This document shows positions 9,447 through 17,511 of a stretch of 43,720 bases of DNA, piece by piece (position 1 is the first letter of the stretch; every line of letters begins with the position of its first letter). Under the pieces are notes generated by a model. The model made no database searches. It was given only the letters and a program-made list of their open reading frames with translations, and was not told the origin of the DNA. Source of the stretch: Sphingomonadaceae bacterium (GTDB lineage: Bacteria > Pseudomonadota > Alphaproteobacteria > Sphingomonadales > Sphingomonadaceae); assembly GCA_947463325.1 (NCBI GenBank), contig CANHQT010000019.1, positions 1 to 43,720 on the forward strand, read 5' to 3'. The position numbers were made by a program, and so were the translations under genes.

Positions 9447-9617
9447 GGGCAAACCGCTTCCCTCTTTACGCCATCGTCCTCGCCGTTGCCGACGCATGAC
9501 TGGCAATTTGTTGCAACTGGGGAGGAAGCAAAGCGGCTATGGCAAGCAGGCGGACGGGTTGCAAGCGCGGAACGTCAGGGGTGGAGGAACGGTGACGTTA
9601 CGGCTAGAGGGCTTGGC
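9447..9617. promoter_or_regulatory. Divergent promoter region of glcB and the arginine catabolic cluster
   Basis: This 171-bp gap separates leftward glcB from the rightward M20 hydrolase gene, so it must hold promoters for both. It contains the palindrome GTTGCAAC at 9510-9517 within an AT-richer stretch, a possible operator. TTTGC-type sites are known for glyoxylate-cycle regulators of the RamB/ScfR group, but the match here is partial. I see no convincing -35/-10 pair. Confidence 0.35.
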
Positions 9618-10829
9618 ATGAACAGTCTTTCCGCCATCGAGCGCGACGCCATCGCACAGCCCGATCAAGGCGCGATGCTGGCCCGGGTGCTGGACTGGGC
9701 AGCAGTGAACAGCGGTTCCCGCAATCTCGACGGACTGGCGCAGATGGGTAGCCTGCTGGCCGATGCTTTTGCATCACTGCCAGGTGAAGTGACGCTGGTG
9801 GAACCGGCACCGGTAACTGCGGTGCGCACAGATGGCAGCCATGAGCAGATTGCCCACGGCCGGCATCTGGTGGTGCGTGTGCGGCCTCAAGCCCGACTAA
9901 GGCTGTTGTTCACCGGGCACATGGACACGGTGTTCCCGGCTGATCACACGTTTCAGGCCTGCCGCTGGCTTGACGAGGGCACCCTCAACGGGCCCGGCGT
10001 TGCCGACATGAAGGGCGGAATTGCGGTCATGCTTGCTGCACTGGAGGCAGTCGAAGCGGCGGGCGTGAGCCCGGAGTTCGGTTATGACGTTCTGATCAAC
10101 AGCGATGAGGAAGTGGGTTCGCTCTCCTCCTCTTCCCTGATTGCAGAGCTTGCAGCGGGCAAGGTGGCGGCCCTGACCTACGAACCATCCGCCCTGCCCG
10201 ATGGAACACTGGCCGGCGCGCGGCCCGGGAGCGGGAATTTTTCGATCACCATTCGCGGGCGCGCGGCTCATGCCGGGCGAAACCCGGAGGACGGGCGCAA
10301 CGCCATCGTCGCGGCGGCAGACCTTGCGCTGCGGCTCAAGGCGGCAGTGCGCCCCGGCCTTGCGATCAATCCCGCCAAGATCGACGGAGGGAGCGGCAAC
10401 AATGTGGTTCCTGACCTTGCGATCCTGCGGGTCAATATCCGGCCGAAGACGCTGGAAGACCAGCAGGCTGCGACAACATTGCTGCATGATCTGACCTTCG
10501 ACATAGCCATGGCACATGACGTGACGGTGGAGATGCACGGGGCCTTCGCCCGCCCGCCTAAGCCGGTCGACGCGGCGGCGGCGCGGCTGTTCGCTCTGGT
10601 CGAACAGGCGGGGGCCGACCTCGGCCTTGCTATCACCCGCAAGGACAGCGGCGGGGTATGCGATGGGAACAACATCGCAGCCTGCGGTGTGCCGGTCATC
10701 GACACAATGGGCGTTCGCGGTGGCAGCATCCATTCGGCGAACGAGTATATGTTTATAGACAGCCTCGCCGAACGGGCTCGGTTATCCGCGCTCTCGATCC
10801 TCAGGATCGTCGAGCGGGGAGCGGTCTGA
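9618..10829 (+). CDS. M20-family metallohydrolase linked to the arginine succinyltransferase genes
   Basis: A 403-residue di-zinc amidohydrolase/peptidase of the M20 family (carboxypeptidase G2-like branch). Zinc and catalytic motifs are in order: FTGHMDTVF, GPGVADMKGG (bridging Asp), INSDEEVGS (catalytic Glu pair), the dimerisation-domain HAGRNPEDGRNA, and the late zinc His in GGSIHSANEYMF. ATG 9618 is the start where the homologous-looking sequence begins; the frame is open upstream to 9243 but covers glcB. No signal peptide is seen. It is 64 bp ahead of astA, so it probably belongs to the arginine pathway. It could hydrolyse an N-succinyl or other N-acyl amino acid, a role normally filled by AstE, which is absent here. 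That function is inferred. Confidence 0.85.
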   Translation: MNSLSAIERDAIAQPDQGAMLARVLDWAAVNSGSRNLDGLAQMGSLLADAFASLPGEVTLVEPAPVTAVRTDGSHEQIAHGRHLVVRVRPQARLRLLFTGHMDTVFPADHTFQACRWLDEGTLNGPGVADMKGGIAVMLAALEAVEAAGVSPEFGYDVLINSDEEVGSLSSSSLIAELAAGKVAALTYEPSALPDGTLAGARPGSGNFSITIRGRAAHAGRNPEDGRNAIVAAADLALRLKAAVRPGLAINPAKIDGGSGNNVVPDLAILRVNIRPKTLEDQQAATTLLHDLTFDIAMAHDVTVEMHGAFARPPKPVDAAAARLFALVEQAGADLGLAITRKDSGGVCDGNNIAACGVPVIDTMGVRGGSIHSANEYMFIDSLAERARLSALSILRIVERGAV

Positions 10830-10863
10830 CGCAAGACCATCAGGGCAGTTGGCGATTTCATCG

Positions 10864-10880
10864 GGCTCCGCAACGGAGCC
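10864..10880 (+). promoter_or_regulatory. Short perfect hairpin ahead of astA
   Basis: GGCTCCG and CGGAGCC form a 7-bp stem with a CAA loop in the 64-bp gap between the M20 gene and astA. No T-run follows, so it is a weak terminator at best. It may be an mRNA-processing or stability element. The astA ribosome site (AGAGGGGG) starts just after it. Confidence 0.35.
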
Positions 10881-10893
10881 GTTAGAGGGGGTT

Positions 10894-11901
10894 ATGGGGT
10901 TCATTATCCGGCCGGCGACCAGTGCCGACCTGCAACCGATGTACGAGATGGCAAAGCTGACCGGGGGCGGGTTCACCAACCTCCCGCCGGATCGCGGCGC
11001 GCTCATGGCCAAACTCGAACGCGCCGAAGCCGCCTTCGATGCCTCCTCGACCGAGGAGGACCGACTGTTCGTGCTGATGCTGGAAAACCGCGAAACCGGA
11101 GAAATCCGGGGCACTTGTCAGATCTTCACCCGGGTGGGAGTGCGCTGGCCCTTCTACAGCTATCGTATGGGCACCCTCTCCAAACGCAGCGAGGAACTCG
11201 ACCGCACGTTCCGCGCGGAAATCCTCAACCTGGTATCGGACCTTGAAGGATCGAGCGAGGTGGGTGGCCTGTTCCTTCACCCCCACGAGCGGGCCGGTGG
11301 GCTGGGCCTGCTGCTCGCGCGTTCGCGCTATTTGTTCATCCGCGCGCACCGCGAGCTGTTTGCCGACCGCATCCTGGCCGAATTGCGCGGGGTGATCGAC
11401 GATGCGGGGGGATCGCCATTCTGGGATGGAGTCGCCGGCAAATTTTTCGGCATGAGCTTTCAGGAAGCCGACCAGTTCAATGCCCTGCACGGCAACCAGT
11501 TCATTGCAGACCTGATGCCCAAGCACCCCGTCTATGTCGCCATGCTGTCAGAGAGCGCCAAGCATGTGATCGGCGTTCCGCACCCGAGCGGCCGAGCAGC
11601 GATGCGGATGCTCGAAAATGAAGGCTTCGCCTTCGAAAACTATATCGACATTTTCGACGGTGGGCCGACCATGACCGCACGCACCGATCAGGTGCGCACT
11701 ATCCGCGATGCGCGCACGCACAGGCTGGACAGCATTGCCGAGGGCGGCGAGCGGGCTTTGGTCGCAGCGGGGCGCTGGAGAGACTTCCGCTGTGCACTGG
11801 GCAGCGTCAGCACCAGTGGCGACGGCATCGCCATGCCGAAAAGCGTGGCTCGGCTGATCAATGTCGCACCGGGCGATACGGTAGATTGGATTGGCGGCTG
11901 A
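10894..11901 (+). CDS. astA: Arginine N-succinyltransferase
   Basis: Transfers succinyl from succinyl-CoA to L-arginine, the first step of the ammonia-producing AST pathway; cytoplasmic. The 335-residue length matches AstA (about 340). Family stretches are IRPATSADLQPMYEMAKLTG at the N-terminus, LFLHPHERAGGLGLLLARSR, GSPFWDGVAGKFFGMSFQEA, ALHGNQFIADLMPKHPVYV and ENEGFAFENYIDIFDGGPT. ATG 10894 follows AGAGGGGG at good spacing. A TTG start at 10849 would translate the hairpin upstream and is unlikely. It is 3 bp before astB and is clearly in the same operon. AstC, AstD and AstE are not in the window. Confidence 0.93.
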   Translation: MGFIIRPATSADLQPMYEMAKLTGGGFTNLPPDRGALMAKLERAEAAFDASSTEEDRLFVLMLENRETGEIRGTCQIFTRVGVRWPFYSYRMGTLSKRSEELDRTFRAEILNLVSDLEGSSEVGGLFLHPHERAGGLGLLLARSRYLFIRAHRELFADRILAELRGVIDDAGGSPFWDGVAGKFFGMSFQEADQFNALHGNQFIADLMPKHPVYVAMLSESAKHVIGVPHPSGRAAMRMLENEGFAFENYIDIFDGGPTMTARTDQVRTIRDARTHRLDSIAEGGERALVAAGRWRDFRCALGSVSTSGDGIAMPKSVARLINVAPGDTVDWIGG

Positions 11902-11904
11902 TCC

Positions 11905-13152
11905 ATGATCGTGGAGATCAATTTCGACGGCATCGTCGGGCCGAGCCATAATTATGCCGGCATGTCCCCCGGCAATATCGCGTCGGCGACCAATGCCGGT
12001 GCCGTAAGCCGACCGCGCGATGCTGCGCTGCAGGGCATAGCCAAAATGCGCCACAATCTGAGCCAGGGTTTGGCGCAGGGCTGGTTCATGCCGCTCGACC
12101 GGCCGAATGCGGAATGGCTCTCGCAACTGGGCACGGATACCGGTGGTGCCGAGCCGCACATCCTCGCTGCAGCCATGTCAGCGTCGGCCATGTGGGCGGC
12201 CAATGCCGCCACTGTTTCCCCCGCCCCTGACACAGCGGACGGACGCTGCCACCTGTCTGTCGCCAACCTTTCGACCATGGCGCACCGCAGCCATGAATGG
12301 ACTGGCACATTGGCGCAGCTGCGCCTCGCATTTGCCGCACCTGCCTTTGCTGTCCACCCGCCGGTGCTGGCTCCTTTTGGTGACGAGGGTGCGGCCAACC
12401 ACATGCGCCTTGCGCCGCAGCATGGCGAGCCGGGCCTGGAGATATTTGTCTATGGCGTATCGGGCGGCGGTTTCCCCGCCCGCCAGCATATCGAGGCATC
12501 GAAAGCTGTCGCGCGGCGGCACGGCCTGACGCCGGAACGCACGCTGTTCATTGAACAGGCGCCGCGCGCCATTGCCGGTGGCGCGTTCCATAATGATGTC
12601 GTGGCGGTCGCCAACGAACGGCTGCTGTTTGTCCATGAAAGCGCCTTTGCCGACCGTGACAGCGCCTATGCCGCGATCCGCGCAGCAGCGCCCTGGTGCG
12701 AGATCGTCGAGGTTGCCGAGAATGACGTGAGCCTGGCCGACGCAGTGGCAAGCTATTTGTTCAACGCCCAGCTCGTCACTCTGCCATCGGGCGAACAGGC
12801 GCTGGTGGTGCCGACCGAGGCGCTGGCAACGCCATCGGTCAAGGCATGGCTTGACGCACATATTGCCGGCAATGGCCCGATCCGGCGGGTGCTACCGGTG
12901 GATGTGCGGCAATCGATGGCCAATGGCGGCGGCCCCGCATGCCTGAGGCTGCGCGTCGCGTGTGACCCTGCCGATGTCGATCCCCGGTTCCTGTGCACCG
13001 AAGCGAGCCTTGACGCCGCAGAAAAGGCCATAGCAGACCATTGGCCAGAGAGTATCGCGACCGCCGACCTCGCATCACCTGCCCTGATCGCGGACATCCG
13101 TTCGGCGCGGCTGGCACTCCTTTCGGCGCTCAATCTCGATGCGCTTGGTTAA
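11905..13152 (+). CDS. astB: N-succinylarginine dihydrolase
   Basis: Hydrolyses N2-succinylarginine to succinylornithine, two NH3 and CO2, step two of the AST pathway; cytoplasmic. The 415-residue product starts with the family signature VEINFDGIVGPSHNYAGMS. It carries FHNDVVAVAN (catalytic His region) and the nucleophile Cys346 in NGGGPACLRLRV. It is a little shorter than E. coli AstB (about 445). It follows astA by 3 bp. An inverted repeat after its stop probably ends the operon. Confidence in function is high. Confidence 0.95.
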   Translation: MIVEINFDGIVGPSHNYAGMSPGNIASATNAGAVSRPRDAALQGIAKMRHNLSQGLAQGWFMPLDRPNAEWLSQLGTDTGGAEPHILAAAMSASAMWAANAATVSPAPDTADGRCHLSVANLSTMAHRSHEWTGTLAQLRLAFAAPAFAVHPPVLAPFGDEGAANHMRLAPQHGEPGLEIFVYGVSGGGFPARQHIEASKAVARRHGLTPERTLFIEQAPRAIAGGAFHNDVVAVANERLLFVHESAFADRDSAYAAIRAAAPWCEIVEVAENDVSLADAVASYLFNAQLVTLPSGEQALVVPTEALATPSVKAWLDAHIAGNGPIRRVLPVDVRQSMANGGGPACLRLRVACDPADVDPRFLCTEASLDAAEKAIADHWPESIATADLASPALIADIRSARLALLSALNLDALG

Positions 13153-13163
13153 CGCCCCTCGCC

Positions 13164-13186
13164 ACCTGTCGGATTAACTGACAGGT
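13164..13186 (+). terminator. Inverted repeat after astB
   Basis: ACCTGTC and GACAGGT form a 7-bp stem with a 9-base loop, 12 bp after the astB stop. There is no clear T-run. A second small hairpin, CCCGC-GAAATT-GCGGG, lies at 13209-13224. Together they may end the ast transcript or act in the leader of the next unit. Confidence 0.4.
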
Positions 13187-13254
13187 AACCATGATGAGTC
13201 GGCCTCCACCCGCGAAATTGCGGGATTGGCACGCGCATTGCGTGGGACATGGTC

Positions 13255-13512
13255 ATGTGGGGCAAAATAAAACGCCTGTTTGTCATCAAGACCCGCTTCG
13301 AAGCGAGCTTGATCATTTATGCGCTCGCCCTTGGCTGTATCGAGCGCGGCTTGGCCTATGTGGACCGCTTCCCCGGCTCCGGCGGCTATGTGCTGATGGC
13401 GGCCTGCACCGGGGCTGTTTTCCTTGGCGGCGCAAAGATATTCGATGCCTTGCGCTATGAACGGGAAATGGCTGCCGCTCAGGCGATTGACAACACCGCA
13501 ACGACAGACTGA
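13255..13512 (+). CDS. Small inner-membrane protein
   Basis: An 85-residue protein with a basic N-terminus (MWGKIKRLFVIKTRFE) and two probable membrane spans: SLIIYALALGCIERGLAYV and YVLMAACTGAVFLGGAKIF. A charged tail follows (RYEREMAAAQ). I recall similar short proteins in sphingomonads, but I cannot confirm homology and know no function. ATG 13255 is preferred because GGGA lies about nine bases upstream; the in-frame ATG 13249 sits directly against that site. It ends 21 bp before phaC and may be transcribed with it. Confidence 0.65.
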   Translation: MWGKIKRLFVIKTRFEASLIIYALALGCIERGLAYVDRFPGSGGYVLMAACTGAVFLGGAKIFDALRYEREMAAAQAIDNTATTD

Positions 13513-13533
13513 TCATGCCCGGAGCAGGAACCG

Positions 13534-15240
13534 ATGCGAGAGGGAGACTTGCGGGTGTCGAAAAAGCCAAAGCTTGAACTGACCGGAGAGCCCGAAGGCG
13601 GTGCGGCACTGAGCCCGCTGGTGGGTTTGGCACGCGAGGATCTGATCGGCGCTGTCGGCGCGCTTTTGCGCGAAACCGCGATGAAGCCCGACAAGACGCT
13701 CAAACATATGCAGTCGCTTGGCGAGGAAACGGTCAAGATCATGACCGGCAAGAGCGAACTGGCGCCAGCCGCGCGGGACAAGCGCTTTGCTGACCCGGCA
13801 TGGACCTACAATCCCTTCTACCGTGCGGGTGTCCAATATTATCTTGCCGTGCAGAAGACGACGCAGGAATGGATCGACGATCTCGAATTTGACGAGCTGG
13901 AGCGCAATCGCGCCCGTTTCGTCTCCGCCATGATCCTTGACGCATTGTCGCCAGCGAACACGCTCGCCGGTAATCCATCCGCCATCAAACGGGCGATCGA
14001 CAGCGGCGGCCTCAGCCTCGTGAAAGGGCTGAAGAATGCCTATGAGGATATCGCGCATAATGACGGTATCGTCAGTCAGGTCGATAAGCGCCCGTTCAAG
14101 GTCGGCGAGAATCTCGCCGTCTCCAAGGGATCGGTGGTTTGGCGCACCGAGATGATGGAGCTGATCCAATATGCTCCCACGACAGACAAGGTGCATGCGA
14201 TCCCGCAGCTGACCGTCCCGCCACAGATCAACAAGGCCTATATCAACGATCTCTCACCCGGAAAGTCGGTGATCGAGCTTCAGCTCGCCGCCGGAATCCA
14301 GCCCTTCCTGATCAGTTGGCGCAACCCCGGGCCGGAACATGGCGGATGGGGTCTCGGCGATTATGTCGATGCGGTGATCGAGGCGATCGGCGTCATCTGT
14401 GCCATCACCGGATCGGACAAGGTCAACCTGTCCGGCGGTTGTTCGGGGGGCATCACCCTCGCCACCATCCTTTCCAAGATGGCGGCGACCGGGGATGATC
14501 GCGCCAATGCCGCCACGCTGATGGTGTGCGTCCTCCAGCCCGAGGCGACCGACAGCGAGGTTGGCGCGCTGGTTTCCAAACATGGCATCGAACTGGCGCG
14601 ACAGCGCAGCGCGAAAAAGGGCATCCTTGATGGCGCATCGCTCAGTCGCGCCTTTGCCTGGCTGAGGCCGAATGACCTCGTCTGGAATTATGTCATCAAC
14701 AATTATCTGCACGGCGAAGATCCACCGGCGTTCGATATTCTTTATTGGAACAATGACGCCACCAACCTGCCGGCGCAGCTGCACAGCGACTATCTCGATT
14801 TTTACGAGACACAGCCTTTCGCCAATCCGGGCAAGGTCGAGCTGGCAGGCCATACGGTCGACCTCACCAAATTCACCGGCGACCTGTTCATTCTCGCCGG
14901 CGTCACCGACCATATCACGCCATGGAAGGCCTGTTACCGTTCGACCCAGCTGTTCGGATCGAAGAATATCGAATTCATCCTGTCCCAGTCGGGCCATATC
15001 CAGGCGATCCTCAACCCGCCAGGCAACCCCAAGGCCAAATATTTCCGTTCGGGCAAAAAGCCCCCGGCAAATGTCGAAAAATGGCTCGAACAGGCCGAAG
15101 AAGTGGCTGGAAGCTGGTGGCCTTTCTGGGCGGAATGGGTCAAGGCACGCGGCGGCGCATTGAAGGATGCGCCCAAGGCACTGGGGTCAAAGGCCTATCC
15201 GCCGCTCGATTCCGCGCCCGGCAGCTACGCGCATGGGTGA
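13534..15240 (+). CDS. phaC: Class I poly(R)-hydroxyalkanoic acid synthase
   Basis: Polymerises (R)-3-hydroxyacyl-CoA into PHA storage polyester at the granule surface. The 568 residues match class I PhaC. The lipase-like box is SGGCSGG with nucleophile Cys303, and the triad is completed by Asp459 (LAGVTDHITPW) and His488 (SQSGHIQAILNPPGNPKA). Upstream family marks include YNPFYRAGVQYYLAVQ, FFxS-like GNLAVSKGSVV and PPQINKAYINDLSPGKS. GGAGCAGGAA precedes ATG 13534; a GTG at 13555 after GAGGGAGA is an alternative start. It stands next to a PHA depolymerase, so the pair can build and mobilise carbon stores. Confidence 0.93.
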   Translation: MREGDLRVSKKPKLELTGEPEGGAALSPLVGLAREDLIGAVGALLRETAMKPDKTLKHMQSLGEETVKIMTGKSELAPAARDKRFADPAWTYNPFYRAGVQYYLAVQKTTQEWIDDLEFDELERNRARFVSAMILDALSPANTLAGNPSAIKRAIDSGGLSLVKGLKNAYEDIAHNDGIVSQVDKRPFKVGENLAVSKGSVVWRTEMMELIQYAPTTDKVHAIPQLTVPPQINKAYINDLSPGKSVIELQLAAGIQPFLISWRNPGPEHGGWGLGDYVDAVIEAIGVICAITGSDKVNLSGGCSGGITLATILSKMAATGDDRANAATLMVCVLQPEATDSEVGALVSKHGIELARQRSAKKGILDGASLSRAFAWLRPNDLVWNYVINNYLHGEDPPAFDILYWNNDATNLPAQLHSDYLDFYETQPFANPGKVELAGHTVDLTKFTGDLFILAGVTDHITPWKACYRSTQLFGSKNIEFILSQSGHIQAILNPPGNPKAKYFRSGKKPPANVEKWLEQAEEVAGSWWPFWAEWVKARGGALKDAPKALGSKAYPPLDSAPGSYAHG

Positions 15241-15267
15241 GCCCCGCTCGCCTTCGAAAGGACGAGA

Positions 15268-16179
15268 ATGACAGCAGCAGCCGACAGCCTGGACGAGGTG
15301 CAGCCCGGCGAATTCGCTACCGACGAAACAGCGATCCCGCATGAGCATGATCCGCTGCACGGTGCCGAGGTCAGCATGATAACCGCCGGCGGCCGGTCTC
15401 TGCGCGTCGCGCGGTGGAAAGCGGCGCGGGACGAAGGCCATCTGCCGCTGCTGTTCTTCAACGGCATTGGCGCAAACATCGAACTGGTCGCCCCATTCGC
15501 GCGTCATTTCGTGAACCGCGATTTCATCATTTACGACATGCCGGGCATCGGCGGGTCACCCGACCCGGTGCTGCCATATACGGCCGTCACCATGTCCATG
15601 GTTGCCGCCGATCTGATGACGCAGCTCGGCTATGACCGGATGGACGTGATGGGCGTCAGCTGGGGCGGCGCGATGGCGCAGCATTTCGCAATGCAGCACC
15701 CGGGCCGCGTGCGGCGCGTTATCCTCGCCGCCACATCCGCCGGATGGTTCATGGTGCCGGGGAAGATCTCCGCCCTTTCCAAGATGGCCAATCCGCGCCG
15801 CTACATCGACCCTGATTTCATGGCCAAGAATTTCGCCACCCTCTACGGCGGCGACCTCACCGGCGCCAAAGGGCATGTTTCGCGGGTGAAGCCGCCCAGC
15901 GGAACCGGCTATTTCTATCAACTTCTCGCCTTCATGGGCTGGACGAGCGCGCCTTTCCTTCCCTTCCTGATGAAAGCGGAAACGCTGATCATGATGGGCG
16001 AGGAGGACAATATCGTGCCGATCGCCAACGGAAAAATCCTGAAATCGCTGATCCCGGGCGCCGAGCTGGAGGTGATCCCGGCTGGCGGACATTTGTTCCT
16101 CGTCAGCCATGCCGAAGAAACGCTGGCGATGATCAACCGTTTCCTCGACCGGCCGGGCGAAGGCAAGCGCGCGGCATAA
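15268..16179 (+). CDS. phaZ: Alpha/beta hydrolase, probable intracellular PHA depolymerase
   Basis: A 303-residue alpha/beta hydrolase resembling the intracellular PhaZ of medium-chain-length PHA producers. The marks are LLFFNGIGANIELVAPF, IYDMPGIGGSP, the nucleophile elbow GVSWGGAMAQ (Ser), LAATSAGWFMVPGK, NPRRYIDPDF, the acid region MMGEEDNIVP, and the final His in PAGGHLFLVSH. No signal peptide is present, as expected for an enzyme acting on native granules. AAGGACGAGA precedes the ATG, 27 bp after phaC. In pseudomonads the homologue lies between two phaC genes; here only one synthase is seen. A role as a thioesterase or other esterase cannot be excluded. Confidence 0.8.
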   Translation: MTAAADSLDEVQPGEFATDETAIPHEHDPLHGAEVSMITAGGRSLRVARWKAARDEGHLPLLFFNGIGANIELVAPFARHFVNRDFIIYDMPGIGGSPDPVLPYTAVTMSMVAADLMTQLGYDRMDVMGVSWGGAMAQHFAMQHPGRVRRVILAATSAGWFMVPGKISALSKMANPRRYIDPDFMAKNFATLYGGDLTGAKGHVSRVKPPSGTGYFYQLLAFMGWTSAPFLPFLMKAETLIMMGEEDNIVPIANGKILKSLIPGAELEVIPAGGHLFLVSHAEETLAMINRFLDRPGEGKRAA

Positions 16180-16222
16180 GCCACCCTTGCCAAAGCGTGC
16201 CCCCGCCGCTATGCGCGCGCCC

Positions 16223-16258
16223 TTCCCGTCATGGTCATCCCTGGAGGCGTGGCGGGAA
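16223..16258 (+). promoter_or_regulatory. Long stem-loop in the rplY leader
   Basis: TTCCCGTCATG pairs with CGTGGCGGGAA as an 11-bp stem with two G-U wobbles and a 14-base loop. It starts 43 bp after phaZ and ends 29 bp before rplY. No T-run follows. It may terminate phaZ transcription or act in the rplY 5' leader, for example as an autoregulatory site; both roles are inference. Confidence 0.35.
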
Positions 16259-16287
16259 AGATTGTATCTGATCTTTGGAGAAACAAA

Positions 16288-16896
16288 ATGAGCGAGCAGC
16301 TGACGCTGTCGGCCGAATCGCGCGACCGGGCTGGCAAGGGAGCCTCCCGTGCACTGCGCAATGCGGGCCGAGTCCCCGCCGTGATCTACGGCGGCAACAA
16401 GGAACCGGTTTCGATCCACGTCGAAGAAAAGGCGCTGGTAAAGGCGCTGATGACCGGCCACTTCTTCAATTCGGTGATTGCCCTTGAAGTGGGCGGCGCC
16501 AGCCACACGACGCTCGCCAAGGACGTCGCATTCCATCCGGTCACCGACCGCCCGATGCATGTCGATTTCTATCGCGTATCGGCGGACACCAAGGTGACAG
16601 TTGAAGTGCCGGTGGTGTTCATCAACGAGGAAAAGTCGCCCGGCCTCAAGAAGGGCGGCGTGCTCAACATCGTCCGCCACGAAGTGGAACTGGCCTGCGA
16701 CGCAAGCCACATCCCTGAAGAGCTGACCGTTGACCTGTCCGGTTTCGACGTCGGCGATTCGATCCACATTTCCGCGGTCACCCTGCCGGCCGGTGCGACC
16801 CCGACCATCACCGACCGCGATTTCACCATCGCAACCGTGGTGGCTCCGTCTGGCCTGCGTTCGGCCGAAGCCGAAGCGGCTGCCGAGGGCGAATAA
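16288..16896 (+). CDS. rplY: 50S ribosomal protein L25 (Ctc/TL5 type)
   Basis: Binds 5S rRNA in the large ribosomal subunit. The 202-residue product is the long two-domain L25/Ctc form, with an N-terminal 5S-binding domain ([20 protein letters not shown] near residues 10-32, then [11 protein letters not shown]) and a C-terminal TL5-like beta domain ([39 protein letters not shown]). ATG 16288 follows TTGGAG at proper spacing. The frame is open 19 codons further upstream, but that stretch covers the leader stem-loop. It is followed by a terminator-like hairpin and then pth, the usual partner of rplY in many bacteria. Confidence 0.95.
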   Translation: MSEQLTLSAESRDRAGKGASRALRNAGRVPAVIYGGNKEPVSIHVEEKALVKALMTGHFFNSVIALEVGGASHTTLAKDVAFHPVTDRPMHVDFYRVSADTKVTVEVPVVFINEEKSPGLKKGGVLNIVRHEVELACDASHIPEELTVDLSGFDVGDSIHISAVTLPAGATPTITDRDFTIATVVAPSGLRSAEAEAAAEGE

Positions 16897-16905
16897 TTCG
16901 TCTAT

Positions 16906-16931
16906 AACCCCTCTCCTCACGGGGAGGGGTT
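16906..16931 (+). terminator. Terminator-like hairpin between rplY and pth
   Basis: AACCCCTCTCC pairs with GGGGAGGGGTT around a TCAC loop (11 bp with one wobble) and runs into TTTTG. It lies 10 bp after the rplY stop and ends about 10 bp before the pth start. It looks like an intrinsic terminator or attenuator that lowers read-through from the abundant ribosomal-protein message into pth. Confidence 0.6.
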
Positions 16932-16941
16932 TTGCTTTGCA

Positions 16942-17511
16942 ATGCAGATCTGGGCTGGCCTGGGCAATCCCGGCGCGAGTTATGCGCTGCACCGGCACAA
17001 TGTCGGCTTCATGGCTGTGGACGCCATCGCCGAACGCTGGTCGTTCGGGCCATGGACACGCAAGTTCCAGGCACTGGCGGCAGAAGGCCGCATTGGCAGC
17101 GCCAAGGTGCTGCTCCTCAAACCCCAGACATTCATGAACGAGAGCGGCCGCAGCGTCGGCGAGGCACTGCGCTTCTACAAGGGCGAGGTGGCAGACGTGA
17201 CTGCGCTCTATGACGAGCTCGACCTCGATCCCTTTCGCGTGAAGGTGAAGATTGGCGGCGGCGCGGCCGGCCATAACGGCATTCGTTCCATCACCGCGCA
17301 TATCGGCGCGGATTTCCGCCGTGTGCGCATCGGCATCGGCCACCCTGGTCACAAGGACCGGGTGACGCCGCATGTGCTTGGCAATTTCGCGAAAGTGGAG
17401 ATGGACGATCTCGCCGACTGTCTCGGCGCGATTGCGGCAGAAGCGGAATGGCTCGCCAATGGCGACGATGTGCGCTTCATGAGCGACGTCGCAACGAGGT
17501 TGGCACCATGA
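16942..17511 (+). CDS. pth: Peptidyl-tRNA hydrolase
   Basis: Releases tRNA from peptidyl-tRNA that has dropped off the ribosome; an essential cytoplasmic recycling enzyme. The 189 residues match Pth. Visible are WAGLGNPGASYALHRHNVGF with catalytic His19, LLKPQTFMNESGRSVGEAL, YDELDLDPFRVKVKIGGGAAG (Asp of the active site), AGHNGIRSI and RVRIGIGHPG. Its stop overlaps the start of the 2OG-oxygenase gene (ATGA), so the two are translationally coupled. It is placed after rplY, separated by a terminator-like hairpin. Confidence 0.95.
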   Translation: MQIWAGLGNPGASYALHRHNVGFMAVDAIAERWSFGPWTRKFQALAAEGRIGSAKVLLLKPQTFMNESGRSVGEALRFYKGEVADVTALYDELDLDPFRVKVKIGGGAAGHNGIRSITAHIGADFRRVRIGIGHPGHKDRVTPHVLGNFAKVEMDDLADCLGAIAAEAEWLANGDDVRFMSDVATRLAP

